A stretch of DNA of 40,757 nt from an uncultured Sutterella sp. (GTDB taxonomy: Bacteria > Pseudomonadota > Gammaproteobacteria > Burkholderiales > Burkholderiaceae_F): NCBI GenBank assembly GCA_900552545.1, contig USAL01000005.1, positions 1-40,757 on the forward strand. The letters run 5' to 3'. Shown here in pieces: positions 17,699 to 25,390 of the stretch. The translations under genes and the position numbers were made by a program. The notes under the pieces were generated by a model. The model was not told the origin of the DNA, searched no databases, and was given only the letters and a program-made list of their open reading frames with translations. Positions within the stretch are counted from its first letter, which is position 1, and each line of letters begins with the position of its first letter.

Positions 17699-18823
17699 TT
17701 AATCGGCCAACCGCTTTCGGCAGCAGCGGTACGCGACAAGAAAGCCCGCCGCGGCAAAAAACGCCAGGATGGCAAGATCCTTTGCCACGATCTGGGGCAT
17801 CCCGCCCGTGAGAAACCCGATGCGCAAAAGCTCCATGAAGTAGGCAGGCGGCAGGAGATAGGCAAACGTCTCGGCCCAGACCGGAGCCGTTCTCAGGTCA
17901 AAGATAAAGCCCGAAAGAAGCACGGCCGGTAAGAAACTTACAAGCACCGTGATCTGAGACGCCAGAAACTGCGAGCGCGTCACGCTTGAGATCACAAGCC
18001 CGAGCGCCAGCCCCATCAGAAGGTAGAGCGCCGAAGCGGCAAAAATCACCAGAAGGCTCCCGCGCAGGGGCACCGCATAGAGAAGAAACGCCGCGGCCAG
18101 ACACAGCGCCCAGCCCACCATGCCGAGGATGAAGTAGGGAACGGTTTTGGACGCCAAAAGCGCCAGGGGCGAGACGGGCGTTGCAATCAGGGCCTCCATC
18201 GTGCCGCGCTCCCACTCACGGGCAATGACAAGGCTTGTCATCATGCAGCCCGTGATCGTGAGCACGACGACGAAAAGCCCCGGCACCAGATACCAGCGGC
18301 TTTGCGTGGACTCGTTGAACCACACCCGCGGCACGACCTCGATGCCGCCTGCCGTTCCTTCCGTTCCTGCCCTTTCCGCATTCATGCGCTGCATCGCCGC
18401 GCCCAGCGCGCCGTTGACGGCGCTTGCCACCATCGTGGCGCGCGGCGCGTCGATCCCATCGACCAAAAACTGTGCGCGCAGGTTCCCTGAGCGCTCCTCA
18501 AACATCACGAGCGCCTCAACCTCAAAGTGTTCCAAGGCCTGCATCGCAGGCTTTTGATCCACGAAGCGGCGCACCTCAAAGGTCGGGTTGGCTTCAAGCG
18601 CGGCGGCAACGAAGGTGCTCTCCGCCGTTTCCGTCGCCCGCACAAGCCCCACGCGCACGTTCTTGACGTCAAACGTAAGCCCGTAGCCAAAAAGAACGAT
18701 GAGCACAAGCGGCAGCACGATGCCAAGGAGCAACGCGCTCTTGTCGCGCGCAATCTGCCGACATTCCTTCACCGAGAGCGCCCAGGCGTGACGCAGGAAG
18801 TCCGAGCAGAAGTCCGAACTCAT
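17699..18823 (-). CDS. ybhS: ABC exporter permease, YbhS-like
   Basis: A 374-residue ABC-2 permease with the same plan as its neighbour: a short N-terminus, one span (about 30-51), a large periplasmic domain, then five spans, with the REWERGTMEALIATPVSP loop that contacts the ATPase. Its start overlaps the end of the ATPase gene by four bases (ATGA), and a GGAGGT ribosome site lies inside the ATPase coding region, so synthesis is coupled. In E. coli the orthologous system has been linked to export of some antibiotics and cations; the substrate here is unknown. Confidence 0.86.
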   Translation of the reverse strand: MSSDFCSDFLRHAWALSVKECRQIARDKSALLLGIVLPLVLIVLFGYGLTFDVKNVRVGLVRATETAESTFVAAALEANPTFEVRRFVDQKPAMQALEHFEVEALVMFEERSGNLRAQFLVDGIDAPRATMVASAVNGALGAAMQRMNAERAGTEGTAGGIEVVPRVWFNESTQSRWYLVPGLFVVVLTITGCMMTSLVIAREWERGTMEALIATPVSPLALLASKTVPYFILGMVGWALCLAAAFLLYAVPLRGSLLVIFAASALYLLMGLALGLVISSVTRSQFLASQITVLVSFLPAVLLSGFIFDLRTAPVWAETFAYLLPPAYFMELLRIGFLTGGMPQIVAKDLAILAFFAAAGFLVAYRCCRKRLAD

Positions 18824-20778
18824 GGTGCACCTCCGGTTTCACCCGCGATTTCCTCTCTAGCCTTCGTCACGATGCGCACGAACGCCTCGTTCATCGTGGG
18901 ACTTTGCCCGCGCACGCGCCCAGGGGTGCCGAGCACCAGAGGGCGACCGGCATCCTGAATCAGAATCCGGTCGCAGTAAAGCGCCTCCTCCATGAAGTGC
19001 GTCGTCACCACGATGGTCGTGCCCGCCTCGGCCAGAGCCGAGATCCAGCGCCAGAACTGCCGCCGCGTCGGGATGTCGGCACCGCTCGTGGGTTCGTCAA
19101 GAAAGAGAATGCGCGGACGGTTGATGAGCGCCACGGCCATGGCGAGCCTCTGCTTGTAGCCGCCCGAAAGCGACCCCGCCTCGCGCTCCATCTGACCAGA
19201 GAGGCCAAAGGTCTGCGCCAGAAGCGCGATGCGCTCGCGTGCGGTTTTCCCCGTGAGCGAAAAGGCGCCCGCAAAAAACTCGAAGTTCTGCCGCACCGTG
19301 AGTCCCGCGTAAAGCGAAAACTTCTGCGACATATAGCCCAAGCGCTCGCGCGCGAGCGCCCTCGACCCGCGCAGGGCGACGCCCGCCACCGAAAGCTCGC
19401 CCTCGGTCACCTCGATCAGGCCGCAGAGCATCTTGAAGGTCGTGGTCTTGCCCGCGCCGTTGGGCCCGAGAAGCCCGAAGATCTCCCCTTCTCGCACGGC
19501 AAAGCTCGTCTTGTCGACGGCCGTGAAGGCGCCGAAGCGCCGCACGAGGTCGCGGGCGACGATCACGGGCGAGGCCGCCTTAACGGGGGTGCCGTCGGGG
19601 CTTTCGTCGGTCTGCTTTCCCTCGGGCGGCTTTGCACTCGTGAAGGAATTGCCGAAGGACAAGGACGAGGAGATGATCCCCGCATAGTTGGGGCGCCCGA
19701 GGAGCGCACAGCGCTTTTGGAGATACCCGTCTTCAAGCGTTGCCTTGCGCGCGGCGACGGCCACGTCCGGAAAACGGCTCTCAAGGGCTTCAACGGACGC
19801 TTCGGGCATGAGAAGCACGCGCACGCCTTCGGCCTCGGGCACGGCATCAAGCACGAGATCCTCGGCGTCAAGAAGCGCCGCCTGCAGCTGCCGCACGCTG
19901 CGTCCGTCGCGGTCTGCCGCAACACGAAAAGTTCTGCCGCGCGCATAGGCGGCAATGTCCTCGGGCGTGCCCGAAAGCCGCACCTCGCCCTCTTCGAGCA
20001 CGATCACGTCGTCGCACAGCGCCGCCTCGTCCATGTAGGTGGTGGCAACAACCACGCACATGTCTTCGCCCGCGGCGTTGCGCCGCAGAATCTCCCAGAG
20101 CTCCTTTCTCGAGAGGGGATCAACGCCCACGCTCGGCTCGTCAAGAAGAAGAATCTTCGGGTGGTTCAATAGCGCACAGGCAAGCCCCAGCTTCTGCTTC
20201 ATGCCGCCCGAGAGCTTTCCTGCGGCACGGGCGGTGAAGTCCGTCAGGTCCGTCATGGCCAGAAGCTCCCTGGTGCGCTCGCGCCGCACCGCTTCATCAA
20301 GGCCGAAAAGATCGGCGTAAAGCGCAAAGTTTTCCGCCACGCTCAAGTCTTCGTAGAGGCCGAACTTCTGGGGCATGTAGCCGATGTTGTTCTGCAGCCG
20401 AGCGAGATCGGCGTAGAGGTCTTCGCCGAAAACGCGCACGCTTCCGGCAGTGGTCGGCAGGATTCCCGCCATGACGCGCATGAGCGTAGTCTTGCCCGCG
20501 CCGTCGGCGCCGACCAACGCCGTGAGGCGCCCGGCCGCAAACGAGGCCGTGATGTTCGACAGGATCTGCTGAGCGCCCAGAGCTAAAGACGCGTCGCTCC
20601 CGTGGCCAGAAGAGCGCTTCCCACGGCCGCCGAAAAGACCAAAAAGACCTTCCATGCGCGACCCTTTTTTGCGCCAGCGCGCACCGGGCGCGCTGCGGCA
20701 GACGCCTTCAACGGAAAGCGCCGGTGCGGCGCTCCTGGAGTCCATTTCCACCTGCGGCTTCGTCTTCATCGCCTTCAT
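18820..20778 (-). CDS. ybhF: Double ABC ATPase, YbhF-like
   Basis: A 652-residue cytoplasmic protein with two complete ABC ATPase domains. The first has Walker A GADGAGKTT (90-98), signature LSGGMKQKLG and Walker B ILLLDEPSVGVDP; the second has GPNGAGKTTT, LSGGYKQRLA and ILFLDEPTSGAD. It should power both permeases encoded downstream. E. coli YbhF is 578 residues; the extra length is mainly a basic, Gly-rich insertion after the first strand (about 28-68, including LFGLFGGRGKR) and a linker between the halves (about 365-400). The start is 44 bases after the membrane-fusion gene and lacks a clear Shine-Dalgarno sequence, so the true start could be one of the inner ATG codons. Confidence 0.9.
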   Translation of the reverse strand: MKAMKTKPQVEMDSRSAAPALSVEGVCRSAPGARWRKKGSRMEGLFGLFGGRGKRSSGHGSDASLALGAQQILSNITASFAAGRLTALVGADGAGKTTLMRVMAGILPTTAGSVRVFGEDLYADLARLQNNIGYMPQKFGLYEDLSVAENFALYADLFGLDEAVRRERTRELLAMTDLTDFTARAAGKLSGGMKQKLGLACALLNHPKILLLDEPSVGVDPLSRKELWEILRRNAAGEDMCVVVATTYMDEAALCDDVIVLEEGEVRLSGTPEDIAAYARGRTFRVAADRDGRSVRQLQAALLDAEDLVLDAVPEAEGVRVLLMPEASVEALESRFPDVAVAARKATLEDGYLQKRCALLGRPNYAGIISSSLSFGNSFTSAKPPEGKQTDESPDGTPVKAASPVIVARDLVRRFGAFTAVDKTSFAVREGEIFGLLGPNGAGKTTTFKMLCGLIEVTEGELSVAGVALRGSRALARERLGYMSQKFSLYAGLTVRQNFEFFAGAFSLTGKTARERIALLAQTFGLSGQMEREAGSLSGGYKQRLAMAVALINRPRILFLDEPTSGADIPTRRQFWRWISALAEAGTTIVVTTHFMEEALYCDRILIQDAGRPLVLGTPGRVRGQSPTMNEAFVRIVTKAREEIAGETGGAP

Positions 20779-20822
20779 CCGCCAAAAAGGCCTGTGCTCA
20801 GCGTTGCGGCAGGCGTTCGGCC

Positions 20823-21854
20823 CTACCGCGCACCGTCCTCGCCGACACTGCCGACATCGCTACTGTCTTTGGGCTCGATTTCAACCGTCACGGGCATGCC
20901 TTGCCGCAGTAGTCCCTGCGGGTCCTCGAGCACAAGCCGCACCTCGTAAACAAGCGACGTGCGCAGATCCTCGGTCTGCACCGTCTTGGGGGTGAATTCG
21001 GCCACGGTCGAGACAAAGCCCACGTGCGCGGCAAACGTACGGTCCGGGAAGCTGTCGACCTTGACGCGCACGGGCATGCCGGGCGCGATTTTTCCCAGAT
21101 TGACTTCATCGATCCAGGCGCGCGCCCACAAAGACTCCATGAGTGCGAGCTCATAGACGGGAACCGAGGCGCTCACCATGTCGCCCTTTTCCTTGAAGCG
21201 GCTGCGGATGACGCCTGCGGCAGGCGCCTTGAGCGTGCAGTCTTGAAGTGCACGGTCGGCTTCGGACAAGGCGGCCTCGGCTAGCCGCAGGTTGGCGCGG
21301 GCCACATCGATCTGCTCGATGCGGGTGCCGGCTAGAAGAAGGTCGAGCTGTTTTTTGAGCGCCTGCGTCTGCGCCATCGTCACGCGAGCCTGCGAGCAGG
21401 CCTCGTCAACGCGCATGCGCGTCGTCGCCGCCCCCAGCTTCGTTTCGCGATCGCAGGTGCGGCGGGCGAGTTCATAGGAGGCCTGCGAGGCCTTGAGCTG
21501 GGCGCGTGCCGCATCGATTTCCTCGGTGCGAGAACCAGCAAGCAAAAGCGCAAGCTCTTTTTGCGCCACGCCGACCTGCGCGGCGGCGCTCTCACGGGCG
21601 ATCTCATAGCGCCGGGTTTCAAGGCGCGCGAGCTCTTCACCCGCCTTGACGGTCATGCCCTCTTCGACACGCACCTGCGCAATGCGCCCTGCCTCCTCGA
21701 AGGCCAGATTGACGGTGCGCAGATCAATGCTGCCGTAGATGCGCAGCAGGCCGTCGTCGCGCCCGTAGAAGTCGTACGCGGCAAAACCTGCTGCAACGCA
21801 GGCCAGGACGGCGACGAAGGCGCCAAGCGCCTTTTTCGCGGCTCGGGTGCTCAA
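20823..21854 (-). CDS. ybhG: HlyD-family membrane fusion protein, YbhG-like
   Basis: A 343-residue periplasmic adaptor. It has one N-terminal anchor (about 8-28), a biotinyl-lipoyl-like half motif, a long alpha-helical hairpin rich in Ala, Arg, Glu and Gln (about 75-210), a second lipoyl half (CTLKAPAAGVIRSRF) and a beta-barrel ending in GMPVTVEIEPKD. It joins the inner-membrane ABC exporter to an outer-membrane channel; no TolC homologue is encoded in the window. The start codon is TTG, preceded by AAGGTGAG. It is the first gene of the ybhGFSR-type operon. A CecR/YbiH-type regulator, found with the system in enterobacteria, is absent here. Confidence 0.88.
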   Translation of the reverse strand: MSTRAAKKALGAFVAVLACVAAGFAAYDFYGRDDGLLRIYGSIDLRTVNLAFEEAGRIAQVRVEEGMTVKAGEELARLETRRYEIARESAAAQVGVAQKELALLLAGSRTEEIDAARAQLKASQASYELARRTCDRETKLGAATTRMRVDEACSQARVTMAQTQALKKQLDLLLAGTRIEQIDVARANLRLAEAALSEADRALQDCTLKAPAAGVIRSRFKEKGDMVSASVPVYELALMESLWARAWIDEVNLGKIAPGMPVRVKVDSFPDRTFAAHVGFVSTVAEFTPKTVQTEDLRTSLVYEVRLVLEDPQGLLRQGMPVTVEIEPKDSSDVGSVGEDGAR

Positions 21855-21881
21855 GAGCTCACCTTTTTCGAAAAAAGTAGG

Positions 21882-21915
21882 CGTGCGGAAAGATGCCTCG
21901 CGTCATCCCCGCACG
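21882..21915 (-). promoter_or_regulatory. Inverted repeat in the ybhG leader
   Basis: CGTGCGG (21882-21888) and CCGCACG (21909-21915) flank 20 bases, 28 bases upstream of the ybhG-like start. A second small palindrome, TTTTTCGAAAAA (21864-21875), adjoins the ribosome site. Either could be an operator or a hairpin in the leader RNA. Confidence 0.3.
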
Positions 21916-22217
21916 AAAGAAGACTCGTGTCGACCTATTTTAGCCGCCGCCCCCTGAAGAAAACTCGCCCGCAACGAAAGCGGAAGGCGAAGAAGAAGCG
22001 AAGAGAAAAAGGCATCAGAAGCAGGCGCAGAAACGGACACGGTAGCGGACAAAAAGCGGGCGTAAAAAAGGGCCGAGCAGTTCTGCCTACCCAGCCCCTT
22101 CGTCGATCGGCACCGCACCAATTGATCCTCAAATGTTTGATTCTTCAAATAGGAAATTTCATTGGAAAATCAATCTGTTATCACAGAATCTCCATCGATT
22201 TGTTCGACGTCTCTTGC
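21916..22217. other. Non-coding stretch upstream of the exporter operon
   Basis: No credible gene on either strand. The left half is strongly purine-rich on the plus strand (about 21955-22075) and the right half is unusually A+T-rich for this genome. It should hold the promoter of the ybhG-like operon; TAAAAT on the minus strand near 21938 is a possible -10 box without a good -35 partner. Confidence 0.4.
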
Positions 22218-22240
22218 AAAAAATGTTCGCCGCGGCGAAC
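22218..22240 (-). terminator. Intrinsic terminator after the 44-residue membrane protein gene
   Basis: A perfect 16-base palindrome GTTCGCCGCGGCGAAC (22225-22240) is followed on the minus strand by A and six T. It lies 57 bases after the stop of the small ORF and ends a minus-strand transcript there. On the plus strand no T run follows. Confidence 0.7.
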
Positions 22241-22297
22241 AAAAGTTGCATGCGCCTTGCATTTCACGCCGACACTGCGGATTTTTGGGGTCATTCT

Positions 22298-22432
22298 CTA
22301 CTGAAAATACTTGAGGCCAAAGAACGCAAAGACCCAGAAGAGACAGAAGCCCGCGATGATTGCAATGACGATGGAAAAGTACCGCACCAGCGGATGCGCT
22401 TTGAAAAATCCAAACACAGCCCTCAACCCCAT
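22298..22432 (-). CDS. Small single-span membrane protein (44 residues)
   Basis: A short minus-strand ORF, ATG at 22432 to TAG at 22298. The product starts MGLRAVFGFFKAHPLVRYFS and then has one strongly hydrophobic, aromatic-rich helix (IVIAIIAGFCLFWVFAFFGL), ending KYFQ. Positive charges precede the helix, so the N-terminus should be cytoplasmic. The frame upstream is closed by a TGA seven codons before the ATG, so the start is fixed unless an inner GTG is used; the ribosome site is weak (CAGG close to the ATG). The gene lies between the por terminator upstream and its own terminator downstream, in about 340 bases with no other gene. I do not recognise the family. A subunit or stabiliser of a membrane complex is possible but unproven. 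Confidence 0.6.
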   Translation of the reverse strand: MGLRAVFGFFKAHPLVRYFSIVIAIIAGFCLFWVFAFFGLKYFQ

Positions 22433-22559
22433 GGCCTGATGCGGACTCTGTCATTTAAAAAGGCTTGCCCGCCGGCGAAATATTCTTTTTCTCTGAAAAC
22501 CAATTGTAGGTCCGGGGCGCAGGATGGGCGCACCCCTTTTGGCAACGCTCGGAGCGCAT

Positions 22560-22613
22560 AAAAAACCGCCGGCAGCCGCAGGCGCCCTCAGGGAAGGCGC
22601 CGGGATGCCGGCG
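22560..22613 (-). terminator. Strong intrinsic terminator of the por operon
   Basis: CCGCCGGCA (22565-22573) pairs with TGCCGGCGG (22605-22613), with an inner GGCGCC/GGCGCC-type pairing. On the minus strand the stem is followed by five T. A second 8-base hairpin, GACGCTCC-cgca-GGAGCGTC (22617-22636), lies just before it, between the stop codon of the flavoprotein gene and the terminator. Confidence 0.85.
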
Positions 22614-22652
22614 GCTTGACGCTCCCGCAGGAGCGTCGCTGCTCAACGCAGG

Positions 22653-24284
22653 TTAGATGTCCTCGCTCACCATGTCGATGGCGCCGCACGGGCATTCGTT
22701 GGCGCAGATGCCGCAGCCCTTGCAGTAGTCGTAGTTGAACTTGAACTTCATGCCGGGGCCGAGCTTGACGACCGCATTGTCCGGACACACGCCGTAGCAG
22801 TTGTCGCACTCAAAGCAGTTGCCGCAGCTCATGCAGCGGCGGGCTTCAAAGAGCGCGTTCTCTTCGGTGAGGCCGTTCTGAACTTCGTCGATCGTCGTCT
22901 GACGGCGCACGATGTCAAGCATCGGACGCACGGTCTTGGGCGCATCGGCGTAGTACCAGGTATGCAGACGATCAAAGGTCGCAAGGGGCGCCTTGGCGGG
23001 CTCCTTGTAGACCTCGCCCTTCAAGTACGCGTTGATCGCGCGGGCGGCCTTCTTGCCGTGGCCGATCGCAACCGTCACGTTCTTGTCGCCGCGGACCATG
23101 TCGCCGCCCGCAAAGATGCCGGGCACCGAGGTCATCATCGCCTCGTCGACGATCACTTCGTCGTTTTCGATCTTGAGATCCGGGAGGTTGGTAAGGAGCG
23201 TGAGATCGGTCTGCTGGCCCAGCGCGAGCACGAGGCTGTCGGCCGCGATCGTCTCGAACTCACCCGTGCTCTGGGGCTTGCCGTTTTCGTCAAGCACCAT
23301 CTTCTCGATCTTGATCTCGCCCTTGCCGGCTTCCTTGATGGTCGAGAGCCACTTCATGGAAACGCCTTCCTCGATGGCCTCGGTAATTTCGGACGGGTGC
23401 GCCGGCGCCTTTTCACGGGTGCGGCGATAGACCACGAGGGGTTCTGCGCCCATGCGGCGCATCGTGCGGGCCACGTCCATGGCGGTATTGCCGCCGCCGT
23501 AGACCACCACGCGGCGGCCGAGCATCGGCTTTTCGTCGCCCGCGACGTCGCGCAGCAGCGTCACGGCGTCCATCACGCGGCTTGCGTCGCCCGCGGGGAT
23601 GTAGGTGCGACGCGCAAGGTTGGCGCCGACGCCCAGGAACACGGCGTCGTAGCCGCCATCCTTCATCTCCTTGACGAGGTCGCTCACGTTGTGCTTGCAC
23701 TCGATCACGACGCCCATGTCGGCGATGCGCTTGATTTCAGCATCAAGCACGTCGCGCGGCAGACGGTACTTCGGGATGCCGTAGCGCATCATGCCGCCCG
23801 CCTCCTCGGCGCTGTCGACCACGTGCACGGCGTGACCCATGCGGCGCAGATGGTAGGCCGCGGAAAGGCCGGCGGGGCCGGCACCCACCACGAGCACCTT
23901 CTTGCCCGGTTCGGTCTTCGGGGCTTCGAACTTCCAGCCCTTGGCAAGCGCGTTGTCGCCCAAGAAGCGCTCCACGGAATTGATGCCCACGCACTCGTCG
24001 AGCTGGCCGCGGTTGCAGGCCGTCTCGCAGGTGTGGTAGCACACGCGCCCCATCACGGCCGGAAACGGATTGTCCTCGACGATGCGCTTCCAGGCGCCTT
24101 CATAGTCGCCCGACTCCGCAAAGAAGAGCCAGGCCTGGCACTGCTCGCCCGCCGGGCACTTGGCGGTGCACGGCGGCAGGCGGTTGACGTACGTGGGCTT
24201 CATGGTGCGCCAGGATCCGGTGCGGTTTGCCAGAGACGAGCCCACGTCGAGCGTAATGGCAAAAGGAATGTTCTTCTGAGTCAT
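22653..24284 (-). CDS. GltD-like NAD(P)H/ferredoxin flavoprotein with C-terminal 2[4Fe-4S] domain
   Basis: A 543-residue electron-transfer flavoprotein. The N-terminal helical part carries the GltD-type cysteines (Cys39, 43, 49 and Cys82, 86, 90). The FAD-binding fold begins at GAGPAGLSAA (about 134-143), and a second nucleotide fold (GGGNTAMDVARTMRRMGAEP) should bind NAD(P)H. The last 60 residues form a ferredoxin with Cys484, 487, 490, 493, 496, 500 and Cys521, 524, 527, 531. It is encoded immediately after porB (26 bases, GGGAG ribosome site) in the por operon. No separate PorD ferredoxin subunit is present, so this domain probably takes electrons from PorB and passes them to FAD and NAD(P). 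It is not a glutamate synthase subunit, since no GltB is nearby. Confidence 0.88.
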   Translation of the reverse strand: MTQKNIPFAITLDVGSSLANRTGSWRTMKPTYVNRLPPCTAKCPAGEQCQAWLFFAESGDYEGAWKRIVEDNPFPAVMGRVCYHTCETACNRGQLDECVGINSVERFLGDNALAKGWKFEAPKTEPGKKVLVVGAGPAGLSAAYHLRRMGHAVHVVDSAEEAGGMMRYGIPKYRLPRDVLDAEIKRIADMGVVIECKHNVSDLVKEMKDGGYDAVFLGVGANLARRTYIPAGDASRVMDAVTLLRDVAGDEKPMLGRRVVVYGGGNTAMDVARTMRRMGAEPLVVYRRTREKAPAHPSEITEAIEEGVSMKWLSTIKEAGKGEIKIEKMVLDENGKPQSTGEFETIAADSLVLALGQQTDLTLLTNLPDLKIENDEVIVDEAMMTSVPGIFAGGDMVRGDKNVTVAIGHGKKAARAINAYLKGEVYKEPAKAPLATFDRLHTWYYADAPKTVRPMLDIVRRQTTIDEVQNGLTEENALFEARRCMSCGNCFECDNCYGVCPDNAVVKLGPGMKFKFNYDYCKGCGICANECPCGAIDMVSEDI

Positions 24285-24310
24285 TTTTCAAAAATCTCCC
24301 TTCTCGCGCC

Positions 24311-25375
24311 TCAGATCAGGTGCTGACGTTCGTCGCCCTGCTCCGGGACGGGCACGCCGCGGGGCTCGGCTTCATCACTTAAAAGACCGTACTTGGCAAT
24401 GTTGCGGTCGGCAAGCGCCTGCAGACGGGCGAGAATCTCAGGATCGCCCTTCTTGCCGAAGAGGTGCGCAAAGCGCTTCTGCGGCTTCAGGTAAGCCTCG
24501 ACAGGCAGCTGACGACGGATCTTGGAGACGTGCGTCACTTCGCCGAACTCGGCCTCAAAGACCGGGAAGATGCCCGTCTGCTGCGCCAGGCGCGCAAGCT
24601 CGATCGTCTTCGAGGAGGCAGAGCCCCAGCCGAGCGGGCAGGGCACGAGCACGTGGATGTAGCGCGCGCCGTGAATGCTCATGGCGTACTTCACCTTGTG
24701 CTCGAGGTCGTGCAGGTCGGCAACGGTGGCCGTGGCGACGTACGGAATGCCGTGAGCCATGGCGATCGCGGGCACGTTCTTGCCCTGGCCGAACGTGTTG
24801 CCGGGGTGCCCCGGGGTGGGCATCGTGGTCGCCGTGCGCGCCGCAGGGGGTGTCGCGGACGAGCGCTGCACGCCGGTGTTCATGTATGCCTCGTTGTCAA
24901 AGCACACGTAGAGCACGTCGTCGTTGCGCTCGAACATGCCCGAGAGGCACCCGAAGCCGATGTCGGTCGTGCCGCCGTCGCCGCCCATCGCAAGCACGCG
25001 GTCGGGCTCGCGGCCCGCCTTGCGGGCGCGCGCCTTGGCAGCGGCCGCCATGCCGGTCGCAACCGCCGCGGTGTTGCCAAAGAGCGAGTGAAACCACGGC
25101 ATCTGCCAGGCCGACTCGGGATACGGGGTGGAGAAGACTTCAAGGCACCCGGTGGCGTTGGTGGCGATCAGGCGGCCCTTTGTTGCCGCAAGCGCCGAGT
25201 CGACGACGTAGCGGGCGCCGAGGGCCTCGCCGCAGCCTTGGCAGGCGCGGTGGCCGGAATTGAGCGCGTTGAAGCGCTCCATCGACGACTGGACGGTGCG
25301 TTCCTCGGGATTGAGCAGACGGTTGCCGACGGTAAACGTTCCCGTCTGGTAAAAGCGAACTTTGGTTTCTTGCAT
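24311..25375 (-). CDS. porB: Pyruvate:ferredoxin oxidoreductase, beta subunit
   Basis: A 354-residue thiamine-diphosphate subunit. The TPP/Mg2+ motif is GGDGGTTDIG (131-140) followed by Asn161. The cysteines for the proximal [4Fe-4S] cluster are Cys45 and Cys48 (CQGCGEALGARY), Cys77 (TGCLEV) and Cys246 (PCPLGWG). TPYPESAWQMPWFHSLFGN is typical of the pyruvate rather than the 2-oxoglutarate enzymes. With PorA and PorG it converts pyruvate and CoA to acetyl-CoA, CO2 and reduced ferredoxin. The C-terminal tail of about 60 residues is longer than in short archaeal PorB. It has a good ribosome site (GGGAGG) and sits 15 bases after porA. The enzyme is oxygen-sensitive in most organisms, which suggests an anaerobic host. 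Confidence 0.92.
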   Translation of the reverse strand: MQETKVRFYQTGTFTVGNRLLNPEERTVQSSMERFNALNSGHRACQGCGEALGARYVVDSALAATKGRLIATNATGCLEVFSTPYPESAWQMPWFHSLFGNTAAVATGMAAAAKARARKAGREPDRVLAMGGDGGTTDIGFGCLSGMFERNDDVLYVCFDNEAYMNTGVQRSSATPPAARTATTMPTPGHPGNTFGQGKNVPAIAMAHGIPYVATATVADLHDLEHKVKYAMSIHGARYIHVLVPCPLGWGSASSKTIELARLAQQTGIFPVFEAEFGEVTHVSKIRRQLPVEAYLKPQKRFAHLFGKKGDPEILARLQALADRNIAKYGLLSDEAEPRGVPVPEQGDERQHLI

Positions 25376-25390
25376 CTTGTGCGTCCTCCC

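Noticed and set aside
22225..22240. Perfect palindrome GTTCGCCGCGGCGAAC as a protein-binding operator
   Set aside because: The run of six T directly after it on the minus strand makes an intrinsic terminator the simpler reading.
22962..24326. A 454-codon plus-strand frame opposite the GltD-like gene
   Set aside because: Repetitive His/Ala/Val composition typical of an antisense frame; the flavoprotein on the minus strand explains the region.
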